Shown: positions 7,305 to 15,347, counted from the stretch's first letter. The stretch: DNA of 27,584 nucleotides from RFXV01 sp038150465 (GCA_038150465.1 JAYOTP010000029.1:1-27584), one strand, 5' to 3'. Numbers and translations are program-made. Notes: generated from the letters alone by a model not told the origin.

Positions 7305-9007
7305 TGAAGAAGCTTTCTTACACCCTTTTTGCAGCGATGATCGTTGCCCAACTCTCCGCACAGGACGGAAGGAATCTTTGGTTGTCTTCCTACTCACGGG
7401 GGCTCATCTATACTGATGAGATGAAGACAGATGGCGTCCCAGATACGGTCACCGCTGCACGCACCCAGAGCGGACACGCATTGGTCGACCTTGGGCTGCA
7501 TGTACAACCCAATCCCAACTTGGAGGTCATGGGCATGATCCGCGTCCGTAATGATTTTGGCGGATTCTGGGGCAGTGGTGTCACATTTGATCTTCGCCAG
7601 CTATGGGTGCGTGGCGTGATCGCAGATATCATACGGTTTCAATTGGGCGATATCGACTACCGCATGAGTCCGTACACCTTCCGCAATGAAGACGAGTGGA
7701 TCCTGGGCGGAACCTCGACGGTGAGCCAGACTTCCCTGGACATGCTTCGCTACGACATCTTCCAGAACGATCAGGAGACCTGGCGTCAGCAGGGGTTGGC
7801 CATGGATTTTGGTTTCCAGTTCAAAAAGGTTCTGGACGAAGTGAATTTCAGCCTCTTCACCACGCGTACGAACAGCGCAGACTTTGGGGGCTCGGATCGT
7901 CTCTATGGCGGAGGAATGATGGATCTGCAGCTGGCCAAGGAATGGCATCTGCTCTACCATTATGCGAACCTGTTCGACATTCCGGAAACCTCCGCAGACC
8001 CCGTACAGCTCAACAATCCGGTTCAGTCCATCGGATTGAAATGGAACCGCAGCCTCAGGGAGTACGAGTTGTTCGCCAACGCCGAGGCAGGACGATCGCG
8101 TTTGGAGTGGAAGGGAGATGAAGACGCACCTGTGCTGGAAGGTGGGTTTTCGGATGTGGAGGCCGGCCTGTACCACCGAGCCAGTCGGCTGAAAGCGAGC
8201 CTTGGATGGCGTGCAGTGGGAGCGAACTTCAGAAGCCCTGGCGCGCAGACGAAGCGGATACGATTCGAGCGTGCGCCCAATGCCTACCAGCGATACACCA
8301 ACGATCAAGTGCTTCGTCCATTCAGTACCTACGACCTCTTGCGTGATGGAACACTGTACAATACGCAATTGGAGGCTGGTCTGATGACCTTCGATCCTAG
8401 ATACGGAAACGCTTTGCCCTACGGGACAGCCACCCCGAACCGGAGCGGTGTGAATGCGCGCGTGGACTGGCAAACGGAAGACGGCGTTCTCGACCTTGGC
8501 GTCCGTTGGACCTCATTGAACGACATGGCCGGGCAGGGAACCGATGAGCTCCGCAATTTCCAGCTGATCCAAGGGAATGCAAGCCTGCATCTGGGCACCT
8601 ACTTCGGTTGGGAGCGAGATCTGGATCTCGATCTGGTTTTGTCTTCTGAAAACACAACAAGAGCCGGAAAGGCGTACGAGCAGTCGGATCTGAACAACCA
8701 ACTGATCGATGTCGCTCTGGAATGGGAATTCTTTGAGCACCTGAGCTTGTTGGCGGAGTGGCGATCCTACACTTCCAAAGGAAACGACCTGTTCGCCGTC
8801 CGCGACCTGTATACACAGGTGACCGACTTCCAGGAGGTTCAATTCGATGGACAGGAACAACTGATCGGCGGAGGAATGCAGTACCGCTTCAACCAAAAGA
8901 TCGCTGCTCAGTTATTCTATCAGAGCTTTGATTGGTCCGATCCCCTGTCGGGCTATCAGGCCTACCGCTGGAACAACTGGCAATTCAACTTCGTAATGAC
9001 CCTTTAA
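7304..9007 (+). CDS. Outer-membrane beta-barrel protein of unknown family (second of a pair)
   Basis: The protein has 567 residues, with a signal peptide (MKKLSYTLFAAMIVAQLSAQ) and then repeated amphipathic beta strands to an end in WQFNFVMTL, typical of outer-membrane barrels. No plug, OmpA-type peptidoglycan-binding domain or enzyme motif is visible. It shares the barrel style of the preceding protein but not obvious sequence. Its start overlaps the previous stop by one base, and the following lipoprotein begins two bases after its stop, so the three are probably made together. A partner pore or surface protein in glycan capture is inferred from context only. Confidence 0.76.
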   Translation: MKKLSYTLFAAMIVAQLSAQDGRNLWLSSYSRGLIYTDEMKTDGVPDTVTAARTQSGHALVDLGLHVQPNPNLEVMGMIRVRNDFGGFWGSGVTFDLRQLWVRGVIADIIRFQLGDIDYRMSPYTFRNEDEWILGGTSTVSQTSLDMLRYDIFQNDQETWRQQGLAMDFGFQFKKVLDEVNFSLFTTRTNSADFGGSDRLYGGGMMDLQLAKEWHLLYHYANLFDIPETSADPVQLNNPVQSIGLKWNRSLREYELFANAEAGRSRLEWKGDEDAPVLEGGFSDVEAGLYHRASRLKASLGWRAVGANFRSPGAQTKRIRFERAPNAYQRYTNDQVLRPFSTYDLLRDGTLYNTQLEAGLMTFDPRYGNALPYGTATPNRSGVNARVDWQTEDGVLDLGVRWTSLNDMAGQGTDELRNFQLIQGNASLHLGTYFGWERDLDLDLVLSSENTTRAGKAYEQSDLNNQLIDVALEWEFFEHLSLLAEWRSYTSKGNDLFAVRDLYTQVTDFQEVQFDGQEQLIGGGMQYRFNQKIAAQLFYQSFDWSDPLSGYQAYRWNNWQFNFVMTL

Positions 9008-9008
9008 G

Positions 9009-10022
9009 ATGAAAGGAACTTTAAAATACATCACACTATTTGCCCTGATCGGAATGCTGGGGTGTTCGGAAGATCCCGAAGGTCCTTTGCTCTCCGACCT
9101 CTACGGGGAGTTCAACCTGATCGCAGGACTGGAGGTAAGCAGTGACGCCGTCGATTTCTGCAGTGGCGAGTCGGTCTTTTTCACAGCCGAATTCTCCAAG
9201 AGCACCGACTGGGAATTGCGCATACAGGGACTGAGTTCCGGCTCGGAAAAGATCATCAGTGGAAAGAGCCGCCGACTCGATGCCACCAATACCTCATGGA
9301 ACGGTTCAACTACGGATTTCCCGCTCTTCCGCGCCGAGCAGGCCGAGATCACCCTCTATGTGCCGGAAGACACCTTGTACATGAAGGATACGGTTTCGAT
9401 CGATGTTCCTAAGTGCGACGAGGGATTTGTGCTGCTCGATTTTGAGAGCGGTGAGAATCCATTGTGGGATGAATTCGTTCAGTCCGGTGGTCAGATGACC
9501 TTCAATGTGGACGATGTGGATACGGCTGCTCAGGGTCAGTATTATTACGATATGGCCGGCGAGGTCAACTGGGACTGGCTGATCGGCTATCTCTATGTGC
9601 CTTCGGCTTCCTTCTCTGATTCTGTGCTCCAAGGAGGCAACACGCTTCCGCTTTCCGGAGACCCGAACAATGTATACATCAACTTCTTGCTGAATTCGCC
9701 CGTGGGCATCACCAACGAGTTGCTGCTCATCCGCATCAATGAAGATGAGGATCTGGACGGCACTTTCAACGGCGCCAATGAGGATCAGTACTCCATTGAG
9801 GTGAGGAATGTAGACCCTGGATGGAATCTGTATTCCTTCAAATATTCTGAACTGGCCGCTCTGTTCAATGGGCAGCCCACCAATGCAGCCGGAAACGATC
9901 TGCACGAGCCCGACAAGATCCATCAGGTGGAATTCCTCTTCCTGGCGAATCCAAGCTCGGGCTACAGCCGACTGCTCATGGATTACGTGGTATTCACTGA
10001 AGGCGGACCCCTCGACCCATGA
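9009..10022 (+). CDS. Surface lipoprotein with jellyroll sugar-binding-like domain
   Basis: The protein has 337 residues. The signal peptide ends in a lipobox (GMLGC, Cys19) followed by SEDPE, the acidic type of sequence linked to surface export of lipoproteins in Flavobacteriia. Residues about 40-135 look like a PKD/Ig-like beta domain. Residues about 139-330 look like a beta-jellyroll of the CBM11/CBM35 type, beginning VLLDFESGENPLWD and ending with the strand LLMDYVVF. No catalytic motif is visible. It may act as a surface glycan-binding protein, taking the place that SusD or SusE would have in a classical locus. It sits two bases after the second barrel gene and overlaps the next gene by four bases (ATGA). 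Confidence 0.75.
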   Translation: MKGTLKYITLFALIGMLGCSEDPEGPLLSDLYGEFNLIAGLEVSSDAVDFCSGESVFFTAEFSKSTDWELRIQGLSSGSEKIISGKSRRLDATNTSWNGSTTDFPLFRAEQAEITLYVPEDTLYMKDTVSIDVPKCDEGFVLLDFESGENPLWDEFVQSGGQMTFNVDDVDTAAQGQYYYDMAGEVNWDWLIGYLYVPSASFSDSVLQGGNTLPLSGDPNNVYINFLLNSPVGITNELLLIRINEDEDLDGTFNGANEDQYSIEVRNVDPGWNLYSFKYSELAALFNGQPTNAAGNDLHEPDKIHQVEFLFLANPSSGYSRLLMDYVVFTEGGPLDP

Positions 10023-11275
10023 TCCGGATCAAAACACATATCGCATTTCTGCTCATTTGCCTTTGCGGCCTTCTGGAGGCACAGGAAAATGTGGAACTGA
10101 AAGAAGTCAAGGTCACGCGGGATCGCAGTCTGATGCGCCCACAGGATCTCTATGGCAATGCAGAGGCCATGCCGCCACACATCGGCAATGTCTTTCAGCT
10201 CGACATCTTCAAAGACCAGATCGGTCAGGAGGTTTGGTACACCCAATCTCAATGTTTGACGGTAAGGCAGGAAGTCGACCTGATGCCCGGCGGCGAAAGC
10301 GGAATGTATCTGGAATGGAACAAGCTGCGTCCTGATTGCGGTGTGGACAACAACTGGTTTGGTCTGGGCATCGGCTGGGACGGCTGGGCGGCAAAAGACA
10401 TCTATGGCATCATAGACAGTGCAGCGATCCGCTTGAAGGTGAAGTCTGCCGGCGGAGACATCAAAGGACTTCCATTGGCCATGTGTCTGGAGGATTATGC
10501 AGACAAACAAGCCTGGATCGGTCTGACCCCGGACAGGATCGTCAATGCACCCATCGTGGACGACGAATGGAGGGATGTGGTCCTGCCACTGAATGCATTC
10601 GATTGGAATGAGCAGAACGCCAATCCGAGCAACATCAAGCAGATGATCATTCAGTTCGAGGCGGAGGGAAGCATGATCGTAGACAAGATCGATCTGATCC
10701 GTAAACCTGCGCCACCGCGCTACAGGACAGATATCGTTGTCACAGCAGATACGCTGATCCTCGATGGGTTCGCGGACAGAAGCATGCAGCGTGAGCCGAA
10801 CATAGAATTGCCATCAGGCAAGGCGATCTGGCTGACGGCCAACGAACGCTACATCAGTCTGTTTCTCGAGGCAGCAGTCAACGACAAAAGAGGTGAGATC
10901 GTCGGTTTGGATCTCGTTCTGTCGTCGAATGCAGAGGCACCCGACAGAAGGAAAGGTCGGATCATGAGCGACCATTGGTTCGCCACTGACCTCCGGAAAG
11001 GAGCGAGTCGTTCGGTGTCCATGAACAAGGAATTGAACAAAGGAGGCACTGCGAGGAGCATCCGCGGAGAGCGCCAGAGCATCGAATGGCTGATCCACCA
11101 GCCTGAAGCGCTTTATTCCGGTCTGAAAGCAGGAGAGGAGCTTCTTCTGGACCTGCGCATCACCTTCGAGCGCAGAGGTGAGCGGATCACAGAGATCTGG
11201 AATTGTCAGACAGAAGAATTTGGAGAAGTACCCCTTCGCTGGGGGTTTGTCTCTGTAGTCAAAGAAGAATTATGA
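10019..11275 (+). CDS. Secreted two-domain carbohydrate-binding-like protein
   Basis: The protein has 418 residues, with a signal peptide (1 to about 22, ending LLEAQ). Residues about 52-228 form a jellyroll-like domain ending MIVDKIDLIRKP, the usual last strand of CBM11/CIA30-like folds. Residues about 235-415 resemble a CBM9/DOMON-like beta-sandwich (starting LILDGFAD, then a ISLFLEAAVND strand). There is no lipobox, no membrane segment and no sorting domain, so it may be periplasmic or held by the barrels. It overlaps the lipoprotein gene by four bases (ATGA) and closes the tightly coupled series; a 151-base gap follows. A glycan-binding role is inferred from fold resemblance by eye. Confidence 0.68.
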   Translation: MIRIKTHIAFLLICLCGLLEAQENVELKEVKVTRDRSLMRPQDLYGNAEAMPPHIGNVFQLDIFKDQIGQEVWYTQSQCLTVRQEVDLMPGGESGMYLEWNKLRPDCGVDNNWFGLGIGWDGWAAKDIYGIIDSAAIRLKVKSAGGDIKGLPLAMCLEDYADKQAWIGLTPDRIVNAPIVDDEWRDVVLPLNAFDWNEQNANPSNIKQMIIQFEAEGSMIVDKIDLIRKPAPPRYRTDIVVTADTLILDGFADRSMQREPNIELPSGKAIWLTANERYISLFLEAAVNDKRGEIVGLDLVLSSNAEAPDRRKGRIMSDHWFATDLRKGASRSVSMNKELNKGGTARSIRGERQSIEWLIHQPEALYSGLKAGEELLLDLRITFERRGERITEIWNCQTEEFGEVPLRWGFVSVVKEEL

Positions 11276-11282
11276 GTTTCAT

Positions 11283-11393
11283 CGGTCAGGCTGTGGCAAA
11301 GATGGGAGATGAATACAAGGCCCCTTTATCATGTGGTGTGAGCATAGGAGCTGTCGTTTCCCGGGGGAATCTTTATCCCACAGCCATTGACCG
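11283..11393 (+). other. Long imperfect inverted repeat (possible structured RNA)
   Basis: Three paired blocks, 11283-11288 with 11388-11393 (6 bp), 11289-11296 with 11378-11385 (8 bp) and 11098+200 to 11303 with 11369-11374 (6 bp; left block is 11298-11303), make a 20-bp stem. It is broken by a 2-base bulge and a small internal loop, and closes a 65-base loop. There is no T run after it, so it is not a standard terminator. It lies in the gap between the coupled operon (ends 11275) and the first GH16-like gene (starts 11427). A 45-codon open frame (11272-11409, starting in an ATGA overlap) runs through it, but its peptide is not recognisable. Confidence 0.45.
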
Positions 11394-11426
11394 TTTGAGC
11401 GCAAGATAATCAGCATCAGACCGTAT

Positions 11427-12278
11427 ATGTTCAAGAACGTACACCAACTGAAAAAGAGATCATTAGCACTGTGGATGGCCATTCCAATGGCCATATTGAC
11501 CGTTTCCTGTGAATTGGAGGATCCGCCTCCCTTTGGCCGGGCGGGCAACCAGGTGCGCTTTGCAGGACGGGATTGGGTCGTAAAGACTGGGCCTTCCCCG
11601 CTGGGCCCGGGACCGAACTTTTTTTCCGACAAGCCAGAGGATATTTTCCTAGACGGACAGGGGTACTTGCACATGCGCATTGCCGAGCATGATGGCATCT
11701 GGTACGCCACTGAATTGGTGGGGCAGGATACGGTCGGCTATGGGGAATATACCTGGGTCATCGCTGGCGATTATGAAAACATTCCGGTGAATACTGTGCT
11801 GGGGCTTTTCACATGGAATACGGAGAGTTTTCAGACACAGGCCAACAGCGAGGTGGATATTGAACTGGCCAAATGGGGAAATGTGAATACAAAACCCCTG
11901 CACACTTCTGTACAGCCTGTGAACTTTGGTCCCTATTATCCGGAGCGTACCCGCGAGGCGGATACCGAGGCCGGAGATCTGATCGGTGTTACCACGCATC
12001 AATTCATCTGGACCGAAAACGTGATCAATTGGAAGAGCTGGAAGGGCCGTGGGACAGGAGGAGAGCTCATTTGGCAATGGGACTACAGCAAGAGCAATCC
12101 GAACAATATTCCCCGCGTGAAGAACGAGAACGGGAATTCATCGGATCCTATCGTCATCCCCAAGCCGGAGAACAATACCAATGTGCGGATGAACCACTGG
12201 CTTCTTGGCGGTATTCCACCGCTGGACGGTCAAGTGCAGGAGGCGATCATCATGGACTTCACATATGTGCCTTATTGA
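11427..12278 (+). CDS. GH16-like surface lipoprotein (ExDxE type)
   Basis: The protein has 283 residues. The signal peptide ends in a lipobox-like TVSC (Cys28), followed by ELED, an acidic stretch consistent with surface export. The rest is one concanavalin-A-like domain (about 45-283). The likely active site lies in NSEVDIELAKWG: E142, D144 and E146 in an ExDxE pattern. GH16 enzymes use either ExDxxE (beta-bulge) or ExDxE (regular strand), so the catalytic set looks complete. Its closest relative in the window is the domain at 12328-13497. Given the neighbouring laminarinase, an endo-acting beta-glucanase at the cell surface is likely, but substrate is not shown. In-frame ATGs at codons 17 and 21 would leave too little signal peptide. 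Confidence 0.78.
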   Translation: MFKNVHQLKKRSLALWMAIPMAILTVSCELEDPPPFGRAGNQVRFAGRDWVVKTGPSPLGPGPNFFSDKPEDIFLDGQGYLHMRIAEHDGIWYATELVGQDTVGYGEYTWVIAGDYENIPVNTVLGLFTWNTESFQTQANSEVDIELAKWGNVNTKPLHTSVQPVNFGPYYPERTREADTEAGDLIGVTTHQFIWTENVINWKSWKGRGTGGELIWQWDYSKSNPNNIPRVKNENGNSSDPIVIPKPENNTNVRMNHWLLGGIPPLDGQVQEAIIMDFTYVPY

Positions 12279-12281
12279 TGG

Positions 12282-12312
12282 CTAGCGCTAGACTTCGAAT
12301 AATGAACCATTA
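12282..12312. other. Two short dyads between GH16-like genes
   Basis: The 49-base gap holds a perfect 10-bp palindrome CTAGCGCTAG (12282-12291) and a dyad TAATG-AAC-CATTA (12300-12312). Both are 16-46 bases before the ATG at 12328. They could be regulator sites or chance; neither is a terminator, as no T run follows. Confidence 0.25.
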
Positions 12313-12327
12313 ATCAAACCAACGTCT

Positions 12328-13497
12328 ATGAAATTCCCCGCTTCTCCATTCAAATTCACACTGCTCACGGCAATTTGCAGTTTGTTCTCGGCCTCGGTAC
12401 ACGCACAAAATGTGAACGTGACCTTCAGTGTCGACATGAATGAATACAACGGTGCTTTCTCCACTGTGTATTTGAATTCTTCGCTCAACAATTGGTGCGG
12501 GAGCTGCCAGCCGCTTCAGGACAACGACAACGATGGGATCTGGGAGACGACTGCAGCCGTGCCGGTCGGTTCCATGGAATACAAGTTCACTCTGGATGGC
12601 TGGGCAGTAGCCGAAACTTTCACGGATACAACCCTCAGCTGCACCAAGACGACCGGACAGTACACCAATCGTCTGTTGACCGTCTATTCCGACCAGACCT
12701 TGCCTACTGTCTGCTGGGAGAAGTGCGCCGCCTGTGGGGTGACAGGATCTGATTGTTCGAACTGTTCGGATCCGATGTATTTCTCTGGCCAAAGCTGGAC
12801 GATCAAGGCGTATGAGAACAGCACCTGGGGCCCGGGCCCAAACTATTTCAGTGGCCGCAGTAGCGATGTATATGTGGACAATGATGGTTTTCTGCACCTG
12901 AATATTGCCCAGCACAATGGCAGGTGGTATTCGACCGAGGTGATCAGTGAGGAGACCATGGGATACGGGGTATATACCTGGGTGGTGGACGCGCAGTTGG
13001 AGCAGATGGAAGCCAATACGGTTCTGGGTCTTTTCACCTGGGACAACAACACCTTCCAGACTCAGGGCAACAGCGAGGTGGATGTGGAGGTGGCCCGCTG
13101 GGGCGACATCAATGAGCAGGACATATTGCTCTATTCGGTTCAGCCGGTCTGGTTTGGACCCTACAAGCCGGAGCGTACGCAGAAGATCAACACTCCGACA
13201 GGTTCGCTCAATGGGGTTACAGCCCACCGTTTGGTTTGGACGGATTCGCTGATCACGTGGAAGAGTTGGGAGGATCATGCAGACGGGCCGAATGAGATCG
13301 GCAGCTGGTCTTTTGATCTGAACAATCCGCCACGGACCAAGGATGAAGGGGGTCAGACTTCGGATCCGATCATTATTCCTGCGCCGGGCGCCACGACACA
13401 TGCACGGATGAATCTGTGGTTGTTCAATGGAGCGGCACCGACCAACGGACAGCCCTATGAGGTGATCATCCGTCTGTTCTCCTACGAGCCTTACTGA
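12328..13497 (+). CDS. Secreted GH16-like protein with N-terminal carbohydrate-binding-like module
   Basis: The protein has 389 residues: a signal peptide (1-27, ending SVHAQ), one module (about 29-136) of the same type as the three in the protein at 122-1492, and a GH16-like domain (about 148-389). The likely catalytic set is E250, D252 and E254 in NSEVDVEVARWG. The GH16-like part is a clear paralog of the lipoprotein just upstream, sharing VLGLFTW, FQTQ and SEVD. The module keeps WCGSC and CWEKCAAC, so disulfides are likely. Unusually, it has neither a lipobox nor a T9SS tail, so it may stay in the periplasm or leave by another route. It is probably an endo-beta-glucanase with its own binding module. 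Confidence 0.82.
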   Translation: MKFPASPFKFTLLTAICSLFSASVHAQNVNVTFSVDMNEYNGAFSTVYLNSSLNNWCGSCQPLQDNDNDGIWETTAAVPVGSMEYKFTLDGWAVAETFTDTTLSCTKTTGQYTNRLLTVYSDQTLPTVCWEKCAACGVTGSDCSNCSDPMYFSGQSWTIKAYENSTWGPGPNYFSGRSSDVYVDNDGFLHLNIAQHNGRWYSTEVISEETMGYGVYTWVVDAQLEQMEANTVLGLFTWDNNTFQTQGNSEVDVEVARWGDINEQDILLYSVQPVWFGPYKPERTQKINTPTGSLNGVTAHRLVWTDSLITWKSWEDHADGPNEIGSWSFDLNNPPRTKDEGGQTSDPIIIPAPGATTHARMNLWLFNGAAPTNGQPYEVIIRLFSYEPY

Positions 13498-13580
13498 TCG
13501 CAGAGGCAGCCAGAGATCATTTCACTTATCGAATGAACGGGGAAGGGACCGCCCGGCGACCAGTTCCAAAAAAAGAACAC

Positions 13581-15347
13581 ATGAAAAAAGCACTATTCTT
13601 TATTGGACTGATGTACGCATCATTTCTGAATGCTCAGATCGGACAGCTACTTTGGCAGGAAGATTTCAACGACCTCAACGGCTGGATCATAGAGACCGGC
13701 AATGGTTCCTGGGGCTGGGGCAACGGCGAACTGGAATTCTATCAGGGCAGCAATGTCTTCATTGACAGTGTCCCGGGCGAGGCAGGCAACAATGCGTTGC
13801 ATATCGTGGCGCGTCAGGAAAGCGGAGCAAATATCGTTGACCAATGGGGCAATCCGCTGGATTACACCTCCGGTCGGATCAATTCCAAATCAGAGGTATC
13901 CATGCAATTCGGCATGGTGGAAACGCGGGTACGCATTCCCAATATCGACCTGGGCGGATGGCCCGCCTTTTGGCTTCTGGGCACCAGCAATTATACCTGG
14001 CCCAGATGCGGCGAGCTCGACATGATGGAAATGGGCCATAAAAAGGCCGTTCGCGATCAGCACGATACGCACAATGGCGGAAGCGGACAGAACAATTCCA
14101 CTGTCAATCAGATGGTGGCGTCCAATGCCATGTTCTACGACGCAGGTTCCATCAATACCGGAAACCCACTGGGTGCAGCAAGTACGGCCTGGGATCCTCA
14201 GGATGTGAATTTCCGTCCATACTACGATCAGACCAATGGCCTTGTGGACCGATTCCTGATCTACCGCATGTACTGGGACCCCAACACCATCCGTTTCACG
14301 GTCATCGACAATGGGGTGGAGCACGATCTGTATGAAAATGAATTCGTGATCGACAGCCTCTCTCGCGAGTTTCATCAGCCCTTTTACTTCGTCATGAATA
14401 TGGCGATCGGTGGCGCTTTTACCGATGCTTATAACTTGGGAGATCCCACCTCAGGTCAGGCGGTAAGCATGAGCCTGCCCGCAGAAATGCTGGTGGACTA
14501 CATCAAGGTCTACGAGTGGAATGGCCACGGAAATATTCATTTGGGTCCACCGACCGGCCAAACAGGAACCTACGGACTCTTCACTGACAATACGCCTTAC
14601 GACAATACCATGCTGATGGACAGCACGGGCCACATTTATGTGTGGGAGGGCACATTGGCAGCGGGAAGCGAGGCGCCCTATGAGGGCCCCAATGGGATCT
14701 CCTGGACAAGCACGGGCGCTGGATGGTTCGGTGCGGGCATTATGAGTGTGCAGCCACTGAATCTCTCCGCCTATGAGCAGGGCAATCTTCATTTCAGTGT
14801 CAAGATCCCCGCGAATGTGGACTTCCAGGTCGGTATCATTGATGCATGGGGCAATCAGTCATGGGTGGAATTTCCAGCGAATCAGACCAAGTACGGTTTG
14901 CAAAGGGACGGACAATGGGGACAAGCCACGATCCCTGTGTCAGATATCCGCGGAACCCTGATCGATCTGCGCATGCTCTCGTATCCCTTCGCTGTTCTGG
15001 AGGTGAACGGTGCCTCTGCCAGTATAGCGCTGGACGATATCTATTGGTCGGGTGGATCGATGAACATAGCAGACTGGCAAGCAGCGGGATTGCATTCTTT
15101 GGAGGCCTTTCCCAACCCTTCAGCCGGCGAGTTCACACTGCGATGGACCCAAAAAGTGGCCGGCAGCGTGCAATGGGAGGTAAGGAACAGTGCAGGTGCC
15201 CTGGTCATGCTCGAGCGGGAAGACCTCGTTCCAAGCGGGGAGCGGGCGATGACACTGGATGCCTCAAATTGGGCGGAAGGCGTCTATTTCGTCACCAGAA
15301 CAGACCGTGGTTCCCAAGAGACATTGCGTTTGGTGCTGACCAAATAA
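13581..15347 (+). CDS. GH16 laminarinase-type endo-glucanase with binding module and T9SS tail
   Basis: The ATG at 13581 gives 588 residues with a clean signal peptide (MKKALFFIGLMYASFLNAQ); the open frame extends upstream to 13533, but that start would bury it. The GH16 domain (about 20-315) has the classic ExDxxE motif in CGELDMMEMG: nucleophile E145, D147 and acid/base E150. It also has the laminarinase landmarks WPAFWLLG and FYFVMNMAIGG. A loop of about 70 residues after the active-site strand (about 155-225) is longer than usual. Residues about 325-490 form a jellyroll-like binding module ending ALDDIYWSG. Residues about 505-588 are a T9SS sorting domain with FPNPSAGEF. The protein should cut beta-1,3-glucan outside the cell and is the best clue to the substrate of the whole locus. 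It is the last gene of that locus. Confidence 0.92.
   Translation: MKKALFFIGLMYASFLNAQIGQLLWQEDFNDLNGWIIETGNGSWGWGNGELEFYQGSNVFIDSVPGEAGNNALHIVARQESGANIVDQWGNPLDYTSGRINSKSEVSMQFGMVETRVRIPNIDLGGWPAFWLLGTSNYTWPRCGELDMMEMGHKKAVRDQHDTHNGGSGQNNSTVNQMVASNAMFYDAGSINTGNPLGAASTAWDPQDVNFRPYYDQTNGLVDRFLIYRMYWDPNTIRFTVIDNGVEHDLYENEFVIDSLSREFHQPFYFVMNMAIGGAFTDAYNLGDPTSGQAVSMSLPAEMLVDYIKVYEWNGHGNIHLGPPTGQTGTYGLFTDNTPYDNTMLMDSTGHIYVWEGTLAAGSEAPYEGPNGISWTSTGAGWFGAGIMSVQPLNLSAYEQGNLHFSVKIPANVDFQVGIIDAWGNQSWVEFPANQTKYGLQRDGQWGQATIPVSDIRGTLIDLRMLSYPFAVLEVNGASASIALDDIYWSGGSMNIADWQAAGLHSLEAFPNPSAGEFTLRWTQKVAGSVQWEVRNSAGALVMLEREDLVPSGERAMTLDASNWAEGVYFVTRTDRGSQETLRLVLTK

Noticed and set aside
5430..7397. 655-codon open frame on the - strand covering the first barrel gene
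   Set aside because: The + strand protein has a signal peptide, barrel strands and coupled neighbours. The antisense product has no recognisable motif and would interrupt a + strand operon; it follows from codon use in the real gene.
11272..11409. 45-codon coding gene
   Set aside because: It has an ATGA-coupled start, but the peptide has no signal, domain or recognisable feature and its frame runs through a stem-loop. It is kept only as a possibility within the hairpin finding.
12310..13401. 363-codon open frame on the - strand opposite the module-bearing GH16-like gene
   Set aside because: It lies wholly against a gene with signal peptide, binding module and active-site motif, and its own product shows nothing recognisable.
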